A stretch of 64,000 bases of DNA from Paludibacteraceae bacterium (GCA_024401475.1 JAKSKZ010000011.1:22321-86320); one strand, 5' to 3'. Positions 1-9,956 are shown, numbered from the stretch's first letter. The notes: generated from the letters alone by a model not told the origin. Program-made: numbers and translations.

Positions 1-240
1 GTAGATAGAATAGATGAAAACACAACCAACAGAATATTTTTCGACGAGTACACCTATGGCTGGAATATGGAGAGCGGAGCCTTTCTACATGTTCTGATAG
101 GTAATAATCTCGCGCTAAGCTTAGCCTCAAACTATTGCAACACCAACGCCCGCTACGAATTCTTCGAATTTGGAGGCAACAAAACCAACACTCACAATTT
201 GACGGTTGAGATTGGCGTGAATGTGGCCTTAGGAAATTAA
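1..240 (+). CDS. Outer-membrane beta-barrel protein, C-terminal end (partial)
   Basis: Frame 1 is open from the window edge to TAA at 238-240, giving 79 residues of a protein whose start lies outside. Residues alternate polar and hydrophobic, with many aromatics (YEFFEFGGNK, then HNLTVEIGVNVALGN at the C-terminus). This is the look of the last strands of a small beta-barrel or OmpA/porin-like protein. The family cannot be named from this piece. The next gene converges on it from the other strand, and the 91-nt gap holds a weak GGCAC/GTGCC hairpin without a T-run. Confidence 0.55.
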   Translation, partial: VDRIDENTTNRIFFDEYTYGWNMESGAFLHVLIGNNLALSLASNYCNTNARYEFFEFGGNKTNTHNLTVEIGVNVALGN

Positions 241-331
241 ACTCAAAGAAGAGCAATGGGCACCGATTCCTATCAGTGCCATAAATTGCATCTCTTTACA
301 TCTACAAATCTAAACAAAATCCTCTACGGAC

Positions 332-1861
332 TTATTTTGTATGTCTAAACACATCCTTCCATGAAGTCGGGCGCTTATCCTCCTCCCACGAGAAATCACG
401 AAGGAACATATCACGCTTCTCCACTTTTTCCAACGGATACAAAACTCCCTTGGGTTGAGGCTTCATGACAATCTTCTCCAACTTCTTGTCCTTCAAGAAA
501 ATCTGCATCAAACTTCCTTGAGCCGTATTCATCATGGCATCACCACCACCCTTGTTTTCGGGGAAGTAGATAGAATTAGCCATTCCCATCATATCGATAC
601 GTCTGAGCTGATTGTTCTCCATATAGCCGATAGACTCCTTGCTGCTCAATTGGTTATAGCACTCAAAGTCTAACCCCTCCATACCTTCGCTCTTTGAGGC
701 GATCATTGCCTTATTGGTAATATGAATCTGCTTAGGTTTAGAACCATCCATGTGAACATTTATTTGCTCGCCGGAGAGTTGGTTTTGATCCGACCAGATA
801 ATCGGAGCATTGTGCATCTGCAAGATAGAATCGGCTGTTGAATAAAGCAACGAGTCGCACTTTCCTTGAATATCCTTGCGATAAAAACGAACATTATGGT
901 AAGCTCTCACTACCTTCTCCGTTGAATCAATCGCAACATATTTCAATGTGTCCGCATGAAGGTAAAGAGTATCCCCCTTAGGCGCATACTTCTTAACCAA
1001 AGGGGATCCTGAGACAATTGCCATTTGTGGTTCTTGCACAAAATATCCATAGTTGCCAGTCACCTCCATTCCTTTAACAGAGTCCGTCATCACCAAGTTG
1101 TGATAAGCCTTGGCCCAACCTCGGTTCTTGTCGAATTTGATACTATCCGCAGTCACCTTCATGCCAGATGAACTTGTAATAACAGAATAGTCATAAAGTG
1201 CACCATCGTTAGTCTTTGTGCCCGCCCATCCATTTTCAGTATAAACCGTATATTCCTTATAATAGACATGAGAAGGTCCCACCAAAGAGGCGATATCCCT
1301 TACTGAATTGTAATTCAACGTGTCACTCTTGATTGTGAAACTTGCGCTTACAAGATTTACATTGTTCTTAAATGTGACTTTTTTTGAAGAAGGATAATAA
1401 TACCCCTTGTCAGAAGTCAATTCGTATTGAGGATCTACAATTTTACCGCCATTGAAGTAAAGACCATAATTGGCATCTCTGTAGAAATCAAAATTCTCGG
1501 TGTACAATTTAAACTTGCGATTGTCCATGACCACATTTCCTCGAGCCCTTAGAAGCCGTGCATTGCCATCGTAAAACATCTTATCGCACAAAACCGTGAT
1601 AGAATCGCCTTGAACCACCTTCACACGCCCAAACGCATCGAAAGAGTTCTCCCCATCATAGAAATAGGCACTATCGCAATACATCACTGCATTGTCGTGC
1701 CTAAAACGGACATTACCCTTTAGCACCTGTATGGAAGCTCCTCGATTTTTATCAAAAGAGAGGGATTCACTGTTTTCCAAAATGACATTGGCCACTTTCT
1801 CTGCATTAGCCACACCGAAAAAGTTTACCAACAACAAGAATATAAACGTTATATGTCTCAT
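332..1861 (-). CDS. OstA/LptA-like outer-membrane biogenesis protein
   Basis: 509 residues with a signal peptide (MRHITFIFLLLVNFFGVANA). From about residue 25 there are repeated short beta-strand units of the OstA-like N-terminal/LptA type, for example FRHDNAVMYCDSAYFYDG and CDKMFYDGNARLLRARGNVV. Proteins of this family form a beta-jellyroll and in LPS export carry lipopolysaccharide across the periplasm. This one is longer than LptA (~180 residues) and lacks an obvious LptD barrel; Bacteroidota have such OstA-like proteins of ~500-600 residues. It is the last gene of a minus-strand run, 36 nt after the SurA-like gene, which supports a role in envelope assembly. The exact substrate is inferred only. 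Confidence 0.75.
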   Translation of the reverse strand: MRHITFIFLLLVNFFGVANAEKVANVILENSESLSFDKNRGASIQVLKGNVRFRHDNAVMYCDSAYFYDGENSFDAFGRVKVVQGDSITVLCDKMFYDGNARLLRARGNVVMDNRKFKLYTENFDFYRDANYGLYFNGGKIVDPQYELTSDKGYYYPSSKKVTFKNNVNLVSASFTIKSDTLNYNSVRDIASLVGPSHVYYKEYTVYTENGWAGTKTNDGALYDYSVITSSSGMKVTADSIKFDKNRGWAKAYHNLVMTDSVKGMEVTGNYGYFVQEPQMAIVSGSPLVKKYAPKGDTLYLHADTLKYVAIDSTEKVVRAYHNVRFYRKDIQGKCDSLLYSTADSILQMHNAPIIWSDQNQLSGEQINVHMDGSKPKQIHITNKAMIASKSEGMEGLDFECYNQLSSKESIGYMENNQLRRIDMMGMANSIYFPENKGGGDAMMNTAQGSLMQIFLKDKKLEKIVMKPQPKGVLYPLEKVEKRDMFLRDFSWEEDKRPTSWKDVFRHTK

Positions 1862-1897
1862 TAAATCTTCAAATTAAAACACATAGAAGAGACTTCA

Positions 1898-3250
1898 TCA
1901 CTCCTTCACCCAACCTGGATATTGGAACTCACAATTTCTCCATTTTTCGTCAATATGAACATAGACCGAAGCCTGCTTTGCTCGCACCCACTTTTCCAAT
2001 TTCTCCTCACGCTTCTTATCAACACACATCTCCTTCAACTCCAAGTAATCATCTACTATGTTCGCCTTATGAGCAGGCATGCTGGACTTCAATTTGGCTA
2101 TGGCAAAAACCTCCTTACCTTGAGAGTTAATCATAGAGAACGGCTCTGATATTTCGTTGTCCTTCAAGCCATAAACAACTTTTGCCACCTCCTGAGGCAG
2201 TTCTTGCAACTGGAACTTTGAAGTTCCCGTCTTTGGATTGTTCATCAATCCCAAGCTATTTTTCGTGTTCTTGTCATCAGAATAGAGAGAAACAGCCTGA
2301 TCAAAGTTTATGATTCCCTTACGAACTGTCGTTGCTATACTATCCAAACGTTTCTTAGCATTGTCCTTAGCCAACAAAGAGACCTTAGGCTTCATCAAAA
2401 TATGACGTGTATTCACTCTATCGCCTCTTCGCTCCACCAACTGAATAATATGGAAACCAAATTCTGATTCTACAATCTTGGAGACTTTCTTCGGATCTTG
2501 CAATGAATAGGCCACGTTCGCATATTCAGGCACCAACTGGCCCTTTCCCAAAAATCCAATCTCGCCACCTCGTTTAGCCGATTCAGTATCTTCCGAGTAA
2601 AGAATCGCCAAAGTTGAGAACTCCGACTCGCCCAACTCAACTCTACTTTGGAATTCACGCAAGCGAGACTTCACCTCTTCAACAGCCTCCTTCGAAACCT
2701 CGGGAGAAACTGTGATTAACTGAACTTCCACCTTCGTTGGTACTTCCGGAATACTATCGGATGGCAATTTAGAAAAGAAACGACTCACCTCGGCAGGCGT
2801 AACCTTAATATCACCCACGATCTTGCGTTGCATTTGAGAGATAACCTGCTGATTGGTGACCATCTCACGCAACTCTTCTTTCAATACAGGCATCGTCTTC
2901 TTGAAATACTCTTCGACTTTCTCTTTGGAGCCGATTTGAGAAATCAAGTAGTTGATACGCATATCTACTTGCGAAGACACAGATTTCTCATCTGCAGATA
3001 TACTATCTATCTTTGCCTGATCAAGATACAACTTCTGAAGGGCCAACTGCTCAGGAATATAACAATAAGGATCACCAACTACTTTCGTACCCTCATACTG
3101 ATAACGCATACGCATCTCCTCGACGTCGGAACGCAAAATGGCTTCATCACCTACAATCCAGGCTATTTCATCTACCACATTGTCTCCCACCGCCGCATAA
3201 GAACAAGCTGCAGACGCCAACAAGAATCCTGACAAAAACAATCTTCGCAT
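1898..3250 (-). CDS. SurA-like periplasmic peptidyl-prolyl cis-trans isomerase
   Basis: 450 residues. A signal peptide (MRRLFLSGFLLASAACSYA) is followed by a SurA-N-like helical chaperone region (about 25-165) and two parvulin (PpiC/rotamase) domains. The first is around 170-280, with SEDTESAKRGGEIGFLGKGQ and EFGFHIIQ; the second follows VNTRHILMKP. SurA-type proteins chaperone unfolded outer-membrane proteins across the periplasm and can isomerise X-Pro bonds. It starts 2 nt after the upstream PPIase-like lipoprotein gene, so the two are probably translationally coupled. The second parvulin domain is divergent (DDKNTKNSLGLM in place of the usual GGxLGW segment) and may serve only in binding. 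Confidence 0.85.
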   Translation of the reverse strand: MRRLFLSGFLLASAACSYAAVGDNVVDEIAWIVGDEAILRSDVEEMRMRYQYEGTKVVGDPYCYIPEQLALQKLYLDQAKIDSISADEKSVSSQVDMRINYLISQIGSKEKVEEYFKKTMPVLKEELREMVTNQQVISQMQRKIVGDIKVTPAEVSRFFSKLPSDSIPEVPTKVEVQLITVSPEVSKEAVEEVKSRLREFQSRVELGESEFSTLAILYSEDTESAKRGGEIGFLGKGQLVPEYANVAYSLQDPKKVSKIVESEFGFHIIQLVERRGDRVNTRHILMKPKVSLLAKDNAKKRLDSIATTVRKGIINFDQAVSLYSDDKNTKNSLGLMNNPKTGTSKFQLQELPQEVAKVVYGLKDNEISEPFSMINSQGKEVFAIAKLKSSMPAHKANIVDDYLELKEMCVDKKREEKLEKWVRAKQASVYVHIDEKWRNCEFQYPGWVKE

Positions 3251-3252
3251 AT

Positions 3253-4134
3253 CTATTTCTTATATATTTTCAAATCACCATTTTTAAGAGCATCATTATA
3301 CAAATCGCCCTCATATTTCTTTATCGTTGCAGACTTACGCTTTTCCGAAATCATCGCACGGACTCTCGGTTCTGCGTAAGCAAAAGGTTGCGTCTCTCCC
3401 TCTTTCAAAAACTCCTCGACATAAACAATAAATGCGAGTGTTGAATCTTTCGTCTCATACATGGAACGAGACCGCATCATGGAAGTCGAATTCAATGTCA
3501 AAGGAACGCTCTTTTGAATTTCAGATAAAGGCAACCAAGAGTCTTTAAAATATTCAAATTTAGCCGCATTCTTTATGCACAATGATTCCAAAATGTCCAT
3601 ACTTCCCTCGTCTGGACGACGACACAACATACGAAAAGCATCCATGTCTGCCGTCTTTGTTGAGACTAAGACATAAAATCCACGGAATAACGGTTCGCTT
3701 GACAAAAAGAGATCTTGGTGTTTCTCATAATAAGCACGGACCTCTTCTTCCGAAAGTTTATCTTGCGTGACACCATTCACCAACTGAAGTTGATATTCAT
3801 ATACCAGAAGTGACTGACGATATTTCTCCATCAACTCTTCAATCTCCTCATTGGCACCGACATTCTTTTCTGCCTCACGAACGACCAACTTTTCTGTTGC
3901 CCAAACTTTAATATATTTGTCGATAATCTTGGCACTATCCTGGGCTGTCAATCCATCGCCTGAAAGACCTGGGACATCGGCCAAATACAACTTATGTCCG
4001 TCCACAGTAGCCAATGGACGAGTAGTCAATTCCGACACCTTCTGACATCCCACCAGGGCCAAAACGCCCAAGAATGGCATCACACTTTTAAGTATGCGTT
4101 TATACAGTCTTTTTGACGACAATCCGTGAAACAT
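3253..4134 (-). CDS. PPIase/SurA-N-like lipoprotein
   Basis: 293 residues. The N-terminus is basic, then hydrophobic, with a lipobox (MPFLGVLALVGCQK), so the mature protein is probably lipid-anchored at Cys30. The body is mostly helical and resembles the SurA N-terminal chaperone region (KLSEEEVRAYYEKHQDLFLSSEPLFRGFYVLV) but has no recognisable parvulin active-site segment. It lies between two clear PPIases (88 nt after one, 2 nt before the next) and probably belongs to the same outer-membrane-protein folding system. An internal Met at residue 19 could also start a signal peptide; the longer form is kept because a basic stretch is expected before the hydrophobic core. Confidence 0.7.
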   Translation of the reverse strand: MFHGLSSKRLYKRILKSVMPFLGVLALVGCQKVSELTTRPLATVDGHKLYLADVPGLSGDGLTAQDSAKIIDKYIKVWATEKLVVREAEKNVGANEEIEELMEKYRQSLLVYEYQLQLVNGVTQDKLSEEEVRAYYEKHQDLFLSSEPLFRGFYVLVSTKTADMDAFRMLCRRPDEGSMDILESLCIKNAAKFEYFKDSWLPLSEIQKSVPLTLNSTSMMRSRSMYETKDSTLAFIVYVEEFLKEGETQPFAYAEPRVRAMISEKRKSATIKKYEGDLYNDALKNGDLKIYKK

Positions 4135-4222
4135 AAAAACTAATCCTTATAAACAAAGGAGGCCAAAATCCACAAAGGAAAATCCTTCATGAATTTTGGT
4201 ATCCTAAAAAATGTCCTATTTA

Positions 4223-6202
4223 TCAATTATTAGGCTTAACCGTCTTCAAAACTTCTTGGTTAATCTTAACATTATACTTAGTACGAAGATTGTTTACCCA
4301 ATCCTCCTCAAGCTTGTTTTGATAATCAGCAGTTAGAGGTCCTTTAACTTCCTTATAGTCGATCGGCGTATCCGTAAGTTCGCCCTCACAAACCACATAA
4401 GGGAAAGTATTATCGCTATAAACACCCTTCTCGCCAAAAATTTCTTGATCTACGGCCTTATTAGCACCCTTTTGGTACAAGCCCTTCTCCACTTTCACCT
4501 TGACTTCACCATTCTGATTGAATTTAGCCAAGAGTTTGCTTTCAAGCGATTCTGGATAAGTTGCCTTTACAAACTTCTTAACCTCATCTTGTGTCTTCTT
4601 ATCAGCACAAGAGATAATCATGCCTCTGAATCGAGGCGAATCAAACTTATACTTCGATTTATTAGCTTTAAAGAAGTTTGACATCTCTTCAACATTTGAA
4701 GTTGACCTTGACCATACCATCTTGTTACTGATATCAAAGAGAAGCAATCCATCGCTATACTCCTTCAAAAGATTTCTCAAATCAGAGTTTTCTTGCAACA
4801 ATGATTCTTTATACAAAGAAGTCAAGCCCTCGTTGATGTACTTATCATAAGCAAGATTGACAAATTCACGAGGAGACAACTGATAGTACTCTTTATACCT
4901 TGCAATTGTTTTGTGTGACTCTGTCGTGTTCTTCTTTGCAGCATCCTTTACTGAATCATATATATCTTTCTTTGATTTAAAGGATGAGACAAATGCTGAC
5001 TGAGGGTAATACTCGCCCGAAATTGTATATAACGGAGCATCCAAGCCTTGAAGTCTTTCTGAGACTTCCTTGTATGACAATGTTGTATCTTCGGCAATCG
5101 CATAGAAAGGTTCCAAACCTCCGTCAACCATAGCATACGCATATCTCAACTCCAAGTTTGCACGACTCCTCTCCACTACTGTCATTGCACGAGAATCCTT
5201 CAAGATACGCTTTTTCAAATCTGGAAGCATCTTCTCATAAGAATCCATTGAAGACATGTCCCTCACCATCAATATATGATAACCAAATGAGGTTGTCACG
5301 ACATCAGAGACTTCACCAATCTTATTCATTTTACGAGCGGCTCTTTCCAATTCATCCGGGAAACGGCCCGGGCTCAACCAACCCAACTCTCCCCCACGCA
5401 TGGCTCCCTCTCGGTCATCCGATTGTAATATCAAGCTATCAAACTTTGCACCACCGCGAATTGCTTGAAGTATAGAATCGATGGAAGCCTTTCCATTAGG
5501 ATTATTCTTGCGCTTGAAGATTTGTGCAACTCGAACAGATTTCTCAACATCCATAACAGAATGTACATATACGATGTGATATCCGAACTCTGTTCTAAAA
5601 GGACGACTGTAAGTGCCGACAGGAGTATTATAAGCCGCAGTTTCAAAAGGATATACAGTAGAGAATGGCTTGATGTAGTCAAGTCGCCCTCCCCTTTCTG
5701 AAGAAGGGCATTCAGAGTATTCCTTCGCCAAATCAGCGAAGTTGGCACCTTTCTCTATCTTGCTATAAATATCGTTGATTTTCTTATACGCAGCCGCCGT
5801 ATCTTGATTATTTGTCTTTATCAATATATGGGAAACATCAACTGCCTTCTTCAATCGTTCGTATGCTTCACGAGCCAATTTTTCTTCCGATTCTTGATCT
5901 ACCAAATATGGCAATAGCAATTGATCCTTATATGTTTTATATTCATTCAGATAGGATGGCAACTCGTCCAACTGACGCTCCTTTGCCTCCATCACCTTCA
6001 TCTTGAACTTTACAAAAAGGTCCACATATTCATCTAAACTCTTCTTGTCAAGAGAAGATGAACTATTTTTATTATAAATATATTCGAATTCAGACTTTAA
6101 GATAGGCTCACCGCCTATTGTCATAATGACGGGATCATTTTGTGCGGATACCGTCGCTGCCGAAGCCAACAACCCAGCAGCTAATGCCAATTTAAATTTC
6201 AT
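4223..6202 (-). CDS. Periplasmic peptidyl-prolyl isomerase with two parvulin domains
   Basis: 659 residues with a signal peptide (MKFKLALAAGLLASAATVSAQ). An N-terminal helical SurA-like segment is followed by two well-conserved PpiC domains. The first is about residues 118-215 (VSHILIKT, CPSSERGGRLDYI, FGYHIVYV). The second is about 220-320 (RVAQIF, REGAMRGGELGWLSPG, FGYHILMVRD). A long C-terminal region of about 330 residues has no family I recognise. The likely role is folding and quality control of outer-membrane or T9SS-exported proteins in the periplasm. It is the first gene of the envelope operon, behind a TATATTTG promoter box. The size is typical for Bacteroidota PPIases. Confidence 0.88.
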   Translation of the reverse strand: MKFKLALAAGLLASAATVSAQNDPVIMTIGGEPILKSEFEYIYNKNSSSSLDKKSLDEYVDLFVKFKMKVMEAKERQLDELPSYLNEYKTYKDQLLLPYLVDQESEEKLAREAYERLKKAVDVSHILIKTNNQDTAAAYKKINDIYSKIEKGANFADLAKEYSECPSSERGGRLDYIKPFSTVYPFETAAYNTPVGTYSRPFRTEFGYHIVYVHSVMDVEKSVRVAQIFKRKNNPNGKASIDSILQAIRGGAKFDSLILQSDDREGAMRGGELGWLSPGRFPDELERAARKMNKIGEVSDVVTTSFGYHILMVRDMSSMDSYEKMLPDLKKRILKDSRAMTVVERSRANLELRYAYAMVDGGLEPFYAIAEDTTLSYKEVSERLQGLDAPLYTISGEYYPQSAFVSSFKSKKDIYDSVKDAAKKNTTESHKTIARYKEYYQLSPREFVNLAYDKYINEGLTSLYKESLLQENSDLRNLLKEYSDGLLLFDISNKMVWSRSTSNVEEMSNFFKANKSKYKFDSPRFRGMIISCADKKTQDEVKKFVKATYPESLESKLLAKFNQNGEVKVKVEKGLYQKGANKAVDQEIFGEKGVYSDNTFPYVVCEGELTDTPIDYKEVKGPLTADYQNKLEEDWVNNLRTKYNVKINQEVLKTVKPNN

Positions 6203-6263
6203 ACATGTCTTTTTTTATCCAACGCAACAAAATCATATATATTGCGTAGTGTAATAGATATCG

Positions 6264-6271
6264 CAAATATA
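6264..6271 (-). promoter_or_regulatory. Promoter -7 box for the PPIase operon
   Basis: On the minus strand the box reads TATATTTG, matching the Bacteroidota -7 consensus TAnnTTTG, about 60 nt upstream of the first PPIase gene. No clear -33 TTG is visible at the expected 19-20 nt spacing. Confidence 0.5.
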
Positions 6272-6295
6272 TAAAAAAATATGACAATTTAAATG

Positions 6296-7207
6296 CTACA
6301 AGCCTCGCTTGACCTCTCGCAATTTTAAGGAAATAACACTCTCTCTATGATTACGCAACCACCGAAGCAATGTCTCATTAAACATTGCGGGTTGCTCCAT
6401 GTTCACCATGTGACCACAATCAGGGAAAGTCAACTGGTCGGCATCAGGCAAGCAATCCAACATTCGGCTACGTCCTGCACCCTCTTTTTCTCCGTAAATG
6501 ATCAGCGAGGGCACATTCGGTTTTATCTCATTCAACCTTGTCCAAGCATCCCTGCCGTAATAAACCCTACACGTAACATGCTGAGCTTGCCAAGCTCCCC
6601 ACTCTAAAATCATTGTAGTCAATGCCTGACGCATCTCTTCACCATGCGAACCTGCACGTTGCACTAATTGGTCTATCCTCTCAATTTTATAGGCCACCAA
6701 ACCACCTCGCAAAGCTTTTGCATTAGACTGACGCTGCTTTTCCTTTGCCTCTCTCGTTTTGGGCATAGTAGGACCCGGACGATTACATATTTCACCAGCA
6801 ACCATCATACAAGAGAGCAATCGTTTAGGATACATGGCCAACAAGTCACCAGCCACATAACCACCCATCGAAAGGCCAACGACATGCACTTTGGAGATGT
6901 TGAGAGAATCCAACATCTCTACCAAATCGTCGGCATAAGTGAACTGCTTCCCCTCTATCGGATCAGAAGACAAACCGTAGCCCCTAAAATCAGGGACGAT
7001 AACTCTAAAACTATCCTTTAAGACTTTTACCTGTTCCGCCCACATCCTTCTGTCTAAAGTATGACCATGAAGCAAGAGAACCACTTCCCCCGCACCATAG
7101 TCATCATAATAAATCTGAGCTCCATCATGCAATATCATCGTCTTCCCTTCTGCAAAAAGAGAAATGGAGAATAGCATGCTGAACAAAAAAGTCCAAAATC
7201 GTTTCAT
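6296..7207 (-). CDS. Secreted alpha/beta-fold hydrolase
   Basis: 303 residues. A signal peptide (MKRFWTFLFSMLFSISLFAEG) precedes an alpha/beta hydrolase fold: oxyanion-hole segment VVLLLHGHTLDRRMW, nucleophile elbow GLSMGG with Ser at about 118, acid-loop region around PSLIIYGEKEG, and catalytic His in CGHMVNMEQP near 268. Such enzymes are esterases, lipases, lactonases or C-C hydrolases; the substrate cannot be told from sequence. It follows the lipoprotein gene by 9 nt and so probably shares its transcript with the permease upstream. An export signal on this fold suggests action on a periplasmic or extracellular ester. Confidence 0.82.
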   Translation of the reverse strand: MKRFWTFLFSMLFSISLFAEGKTMILHDGAQIYYDDYGAGEVVLLLHGHTLDRRMWAEQVKVLKDSFRVIVPDFRGYGLSSDPIEGKQFTYADDLVEMLDSLNISKVHVVGLSMGGYVAGDLLAMYPKRLLSCMMVAGEICNRPGPTMPKTREAKEKQRQSNAKALRGGLVAYKIERIDQLVQRAGSHGEEMRQALTTMILEWGAWQAQHVTCRVYYGRDAWTRLNEIKPNVPSLIIYGEKEGAGRSRMLDCLPDADQLTFPDCGHMVNMEQPAMFNETLLRWLRNHRESVISLKLREVKRGL

Positions 7208-7216
7208 TATCGAACT

Positions 7217-8401
7217 TTACTTATTTTTCTTCCTTGCAATCATCCAGTTAGAAGGATTATTGTAACCTATACGAATAGGCAAATGCTTGATATCCTTACT
7301 TGTTGCGTATACTTGCTCCAAATCCTTTTGATATGCCACCTTGTTAAAGATGCTGATTGGATGAAGGTATTTTCCGTATAGAGACACATCCCAATCATCC
7401 TTAAAGAAACGATAAGGAATACCAGAATCATCTTCCAAAACGGCAAAAGAATAATCCAAGACGACATTACGAATCTTTGAGAAATAAGTTTCGTGCATCA
7501 AATATGAAGCCGCCTTCAAATATGTAACCACTTGGTATTTAGGAAGGGTTGCTTCTGCGTACTCTTTCATATTTTTAGGGAAACCTCCGTCATGCATATT
7601 TCCTGAAAAATAGTACAATGTCTGTAAATGAGTTGGAGTCTTCTCTTGGAAGAACTTGAGCTCAACCATACGACATTTTTTACCAGTAGCGTCAACAATA
7701 GCTCCATTTTCATCAATATCCACATTACGAATAGAAATCAATTGACACTCCTCCAAAGCCATCAACATAGAGATAACAGGAGCAATACCATCGATCTCTT
7801 CGCTATGCAAATCGTTCTTCATAGACAACGTACGGAAGAAGCTACTTCTCATATAAATCTTCAAAGAAGAGGTATATTTGTTGAAATAACGAGCATTCGC
7901 ATTGATTGTCGTATCTATATTTCCTGGAGCCTCCAAACCAGCCATGAAGTAATAGTCTGCATTAGGGAAAAGCGTGATAGGATATAAGAAATCAGGACCG
8001 CTAAAAGGATAGAAGACATAATTGCAACGTTCACGAACATCGCTCATATCTGCTACCACCAACGAATCTGCCTTTGACAAAGTAGCAAAACTCTTTCGTT
8101 TCAAACTACCAATTTGAGTGGAATAATTACTCCACGCCTTTTTCTCCTCATCGGTCAATTTGATTCCGTCACAACTCAATCCCGCATAAAATTTAGCGGC
8201 ACGATTTATTTGAGGATCACCGACCAATCGTTGCTTAACTGGCTCAGATTCTTGAACTGCCAGCGTATCACTTGCAACAGGCAAAGTGTCGTTTGCGGCA
8301 ACATTCGATTGATTTTCCGAATTTCCATTTCCATTTGCACAAGAAGCGGCAAACAGAGAAAACATCAAGGCATAAAAACCTTTCTTCATTTTTGTATTCA
8401 T
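7217..8401 (-). CDS. Uncharacterised lipoprotein
   Basis: 394 residues. The signal and lipobox (MKKGFYALMFSLFAASCANG) are followed by a Ser/Asn/Val-rich linker and a globular part of about 320 residues with no family I recognise. It contains FYPFSGPDFLYPITLFPNAD and a C-terminal YNNPSNWMIARKKNK. A second in-frame ATG at 8389 would give a more compact signal. It lies 4 nt after the amino-acid permease gene and 9 nt before the hydrolase gene, so the three probably form one transcript. No function is assigned. Confidence 0.75.
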   Translation of the reverse strand: MNTKMKKGFYALMFSLFAASCANGNGNSENQSNVAANDTLPVASDTLAVQESEPVKQRLVGDPQINRAAKFYAGLSCDGIKLTDEEKKAWSNYSTQIGSLKRKSFATLSKADSLVVADMSDVRERCNYVFYPFSGPDFLYPITLFPNADYYFMAGLEAPGNIDTTINANARYFNKYTSSLKIYMRSSFFRTLSMKNDLHSEEIDGIAPVISMLMALEECQLISIRNVDIDENGAIVDATGKKCRMVELKFFQEKTPTHLQTLYYFSGNMHDGGFPKNMKEYAEATLPKYQVVTYLKAASYLMHETYFSKIRNVVLDYSFAVLEDDSGIPYRFFKDDWDVSLYGKYLHPISIFNKVAYQKDLEQVYATSKDIKHLPIRIGYNNPSNWMIARKKNK

Positions 8402-8405
8402 ATTT

Positions 8406-9743
8406 TTACTTGTTTTTTTCCAATTTTTGATTCACCCAATAGAAGAAGAAACCCGTCAAAACAGTTCCAAAACTAAGAATCATCGTCCATGGAGCATCTT
8501 GCGTCTTATTTACAAACGTATCTACATAATCATTATACATCATATAAACAATCGACCATACGATAATAGCACAGAATAGAATTGCAGGTAATGGGTATGC
8601 CCATGTTTTATAAGGTCTCTCCACATTCGGGAAACGGTACCTGTGAACAATCACGCCGGCCACAGTAAGCAATGCGCAGAAAGACAAGACAATACCTGTA
8701 TATTGAGTTATCAATTTAAACGAACCTGTCAAAAGCATGATAGAACTAATCGCATATTGCATCCAAATAGCAATAGACGGACAGCCCTTCTTGTTTTTCT
8801 TTGTCAAAAAGCGAAACATTTTGTGGTCTTCGCCCATAGAAACCACAACTCTAGGACCGACATAGACCATCGAACTGATGCTCGACACCAACATAATCGT
8901 GATTAGAATACCCATGATTTCACCACCTTGAACTCCAAAAATATGTCGTGCACTTATCAAACCAATCTCGATTTGACCAGTCATCTCTTCCACAGGCGTA
9001 GTGCGCATAAAGACCATATTCAAGCATAGATAAAGCACAATAACAAATAAAGTACTCGACAACAATGCCAAGGGAACATTACGTTGAGGATTTTCTATAT
9101 CCCCAGAAATATAGGCTGCCGCATTCCAACCCGAATAGGCATAATATACCCAAATTAAAGAAACTGCAAACGCAGGAGTGAACACATCACTAAACTGAAA
9201 ATCTTGGACTACATCAAAATTAGCGGCTCCTTCTGGTGTGACAATCAATCCTGCCACAATAAATACAATTATAATGGCTATCTTGATACCGGTCAGCAGA
9301 TTCTGCATTTTCGTGCCAACATGTGCATCTATCGCATGAAATAACGTTATTATCGTCAGGACAACCATCGCAAAAACCTTCTGATCTAAAACTGGATAGA
9401 TATTGCACAAATAAGAACTCATCGCCATGCTCGACAAAGCGACCGGAGCCGCAAAACCGACTAACAACGAAGTCCACCCCGACATAAAACCGACTGAAGG
9501 ATGATAAATAACAGACAAGTAATGATATTCGCCACCCGAACGAGGCATTGCCGCACCCAACTCGCTATAAACAACGGCACCACACAAAGCGACCAATCCG
9601 CCCATGAGCCAAATCAAAGCAATACCTATTGGATTAGTCAACGACATCAATTGGAAGCCCAACGAAGTAAACACTCCCGTTCCAATCATATTTGCGATGA
9701 CAAACGTAGATGCAGTTTTTGTTCCTATTTTCTTAGAGGACAT
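8406..9743 (-). CDS. APC-family amino acid permease
   Basis: 445 residues, almost all hydrophobic, with about 12 predicted membrane helices. The N-terminal helix 1 carries the APC hallmark: IANMIGTGVFTSLGF, an unwound helix with GxG that binds the amino acid backbone. Further signs are the conserved GGLVALCGAVVYSELGAAMP in helix 2 and YAYSGWNAAAYISGDIENP in the helix 6 region. The family moves amino acids or amines across the inner membrane by proton symport or exchange; specificity cannot be read. It heads a three-gene transcript with a lipoprotein and a hydrolase, and the promoter box lies about 200 nt upstream. Confidence 0.88.
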   Translation of the reverse strand: MSSKKIGTKTASTFVIANMIGTGVFTSLGFQLMSLTNPIGIALIWLMGGLVALCGAVVYSELGAAMPRSGGEYHYLSVIYHPSVGFMSGWTSLLVGFAAPVALSSMAMSSYLCNIYPVLDQKVFAMVVLTIITLFHAIDAHVGTKMQNLLTGIKIAIIIVFIVAGLIVTPEGAANFDVVQDFQFSDVFTPAFAVSLIWVYYAYSGWNAAAYISGDIENPQRNVPLALLSSTLFVIVLYLCLNMVFMRTTPVEEMTGQIEIGLISARHIFGVQGGEIMGILITIMLVSSISSMVYVGPRVVVSMGEDHKMFRFLTKKNKKGCPSIAIWMQYAISSIMLLTGSFKLITQYTGIVLSFCALLTVAGVIVHRYRFPNVERPYKTWAYPLPAILFCAIIVWSIVYMMYNDYVDTFVNKTQDAPWTMILSFGTVLTGFFFYWVNQKLEKNK

Positions 9744-9948
9744 ATGATTTTAATATTTATTTTGTTCAGCGCAGAAGCATCCTTTAGTGAATCTTCATCT
9801 ATAATTCGTAGTTGATAGAGCCTTATTGCGATTAAAAAACCTCACTTCTGTAACAATGTAATAGTCCATTCAAGCCCCTTTATTCCAATTAGATGTCTTG
9901 AATTTTTCAACAAGTGATAATGAGGCTACCAAGCCTAACGACCAAGCA

Positions 9949-9956
9949 CAAAGGTA
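9949..9956 (-). promoter_or_regulatory. Promoter -7 box with a ~200-nt leader before the permease
   Basis: The box reads TACCTTTG on the minus strand, an exact Bacteroidota -7 match. The distance to the permease ATG (9743) leaves an untranslated leader of about 200 nt. I recognise no riboswitch class or peptide leader in it. Apart from this leader, the 343-nt gap between the permease and rplS holds only the rplS terminator. Confidence 0.5.

Noticed and set aside
1692..1877. Short frames antisense to the large genes throughout the window (for example this one opposite the OstA-like gene)
   Set aside because: They are shadows of the real coding strand, without promoters, start signals or recognisable domains.
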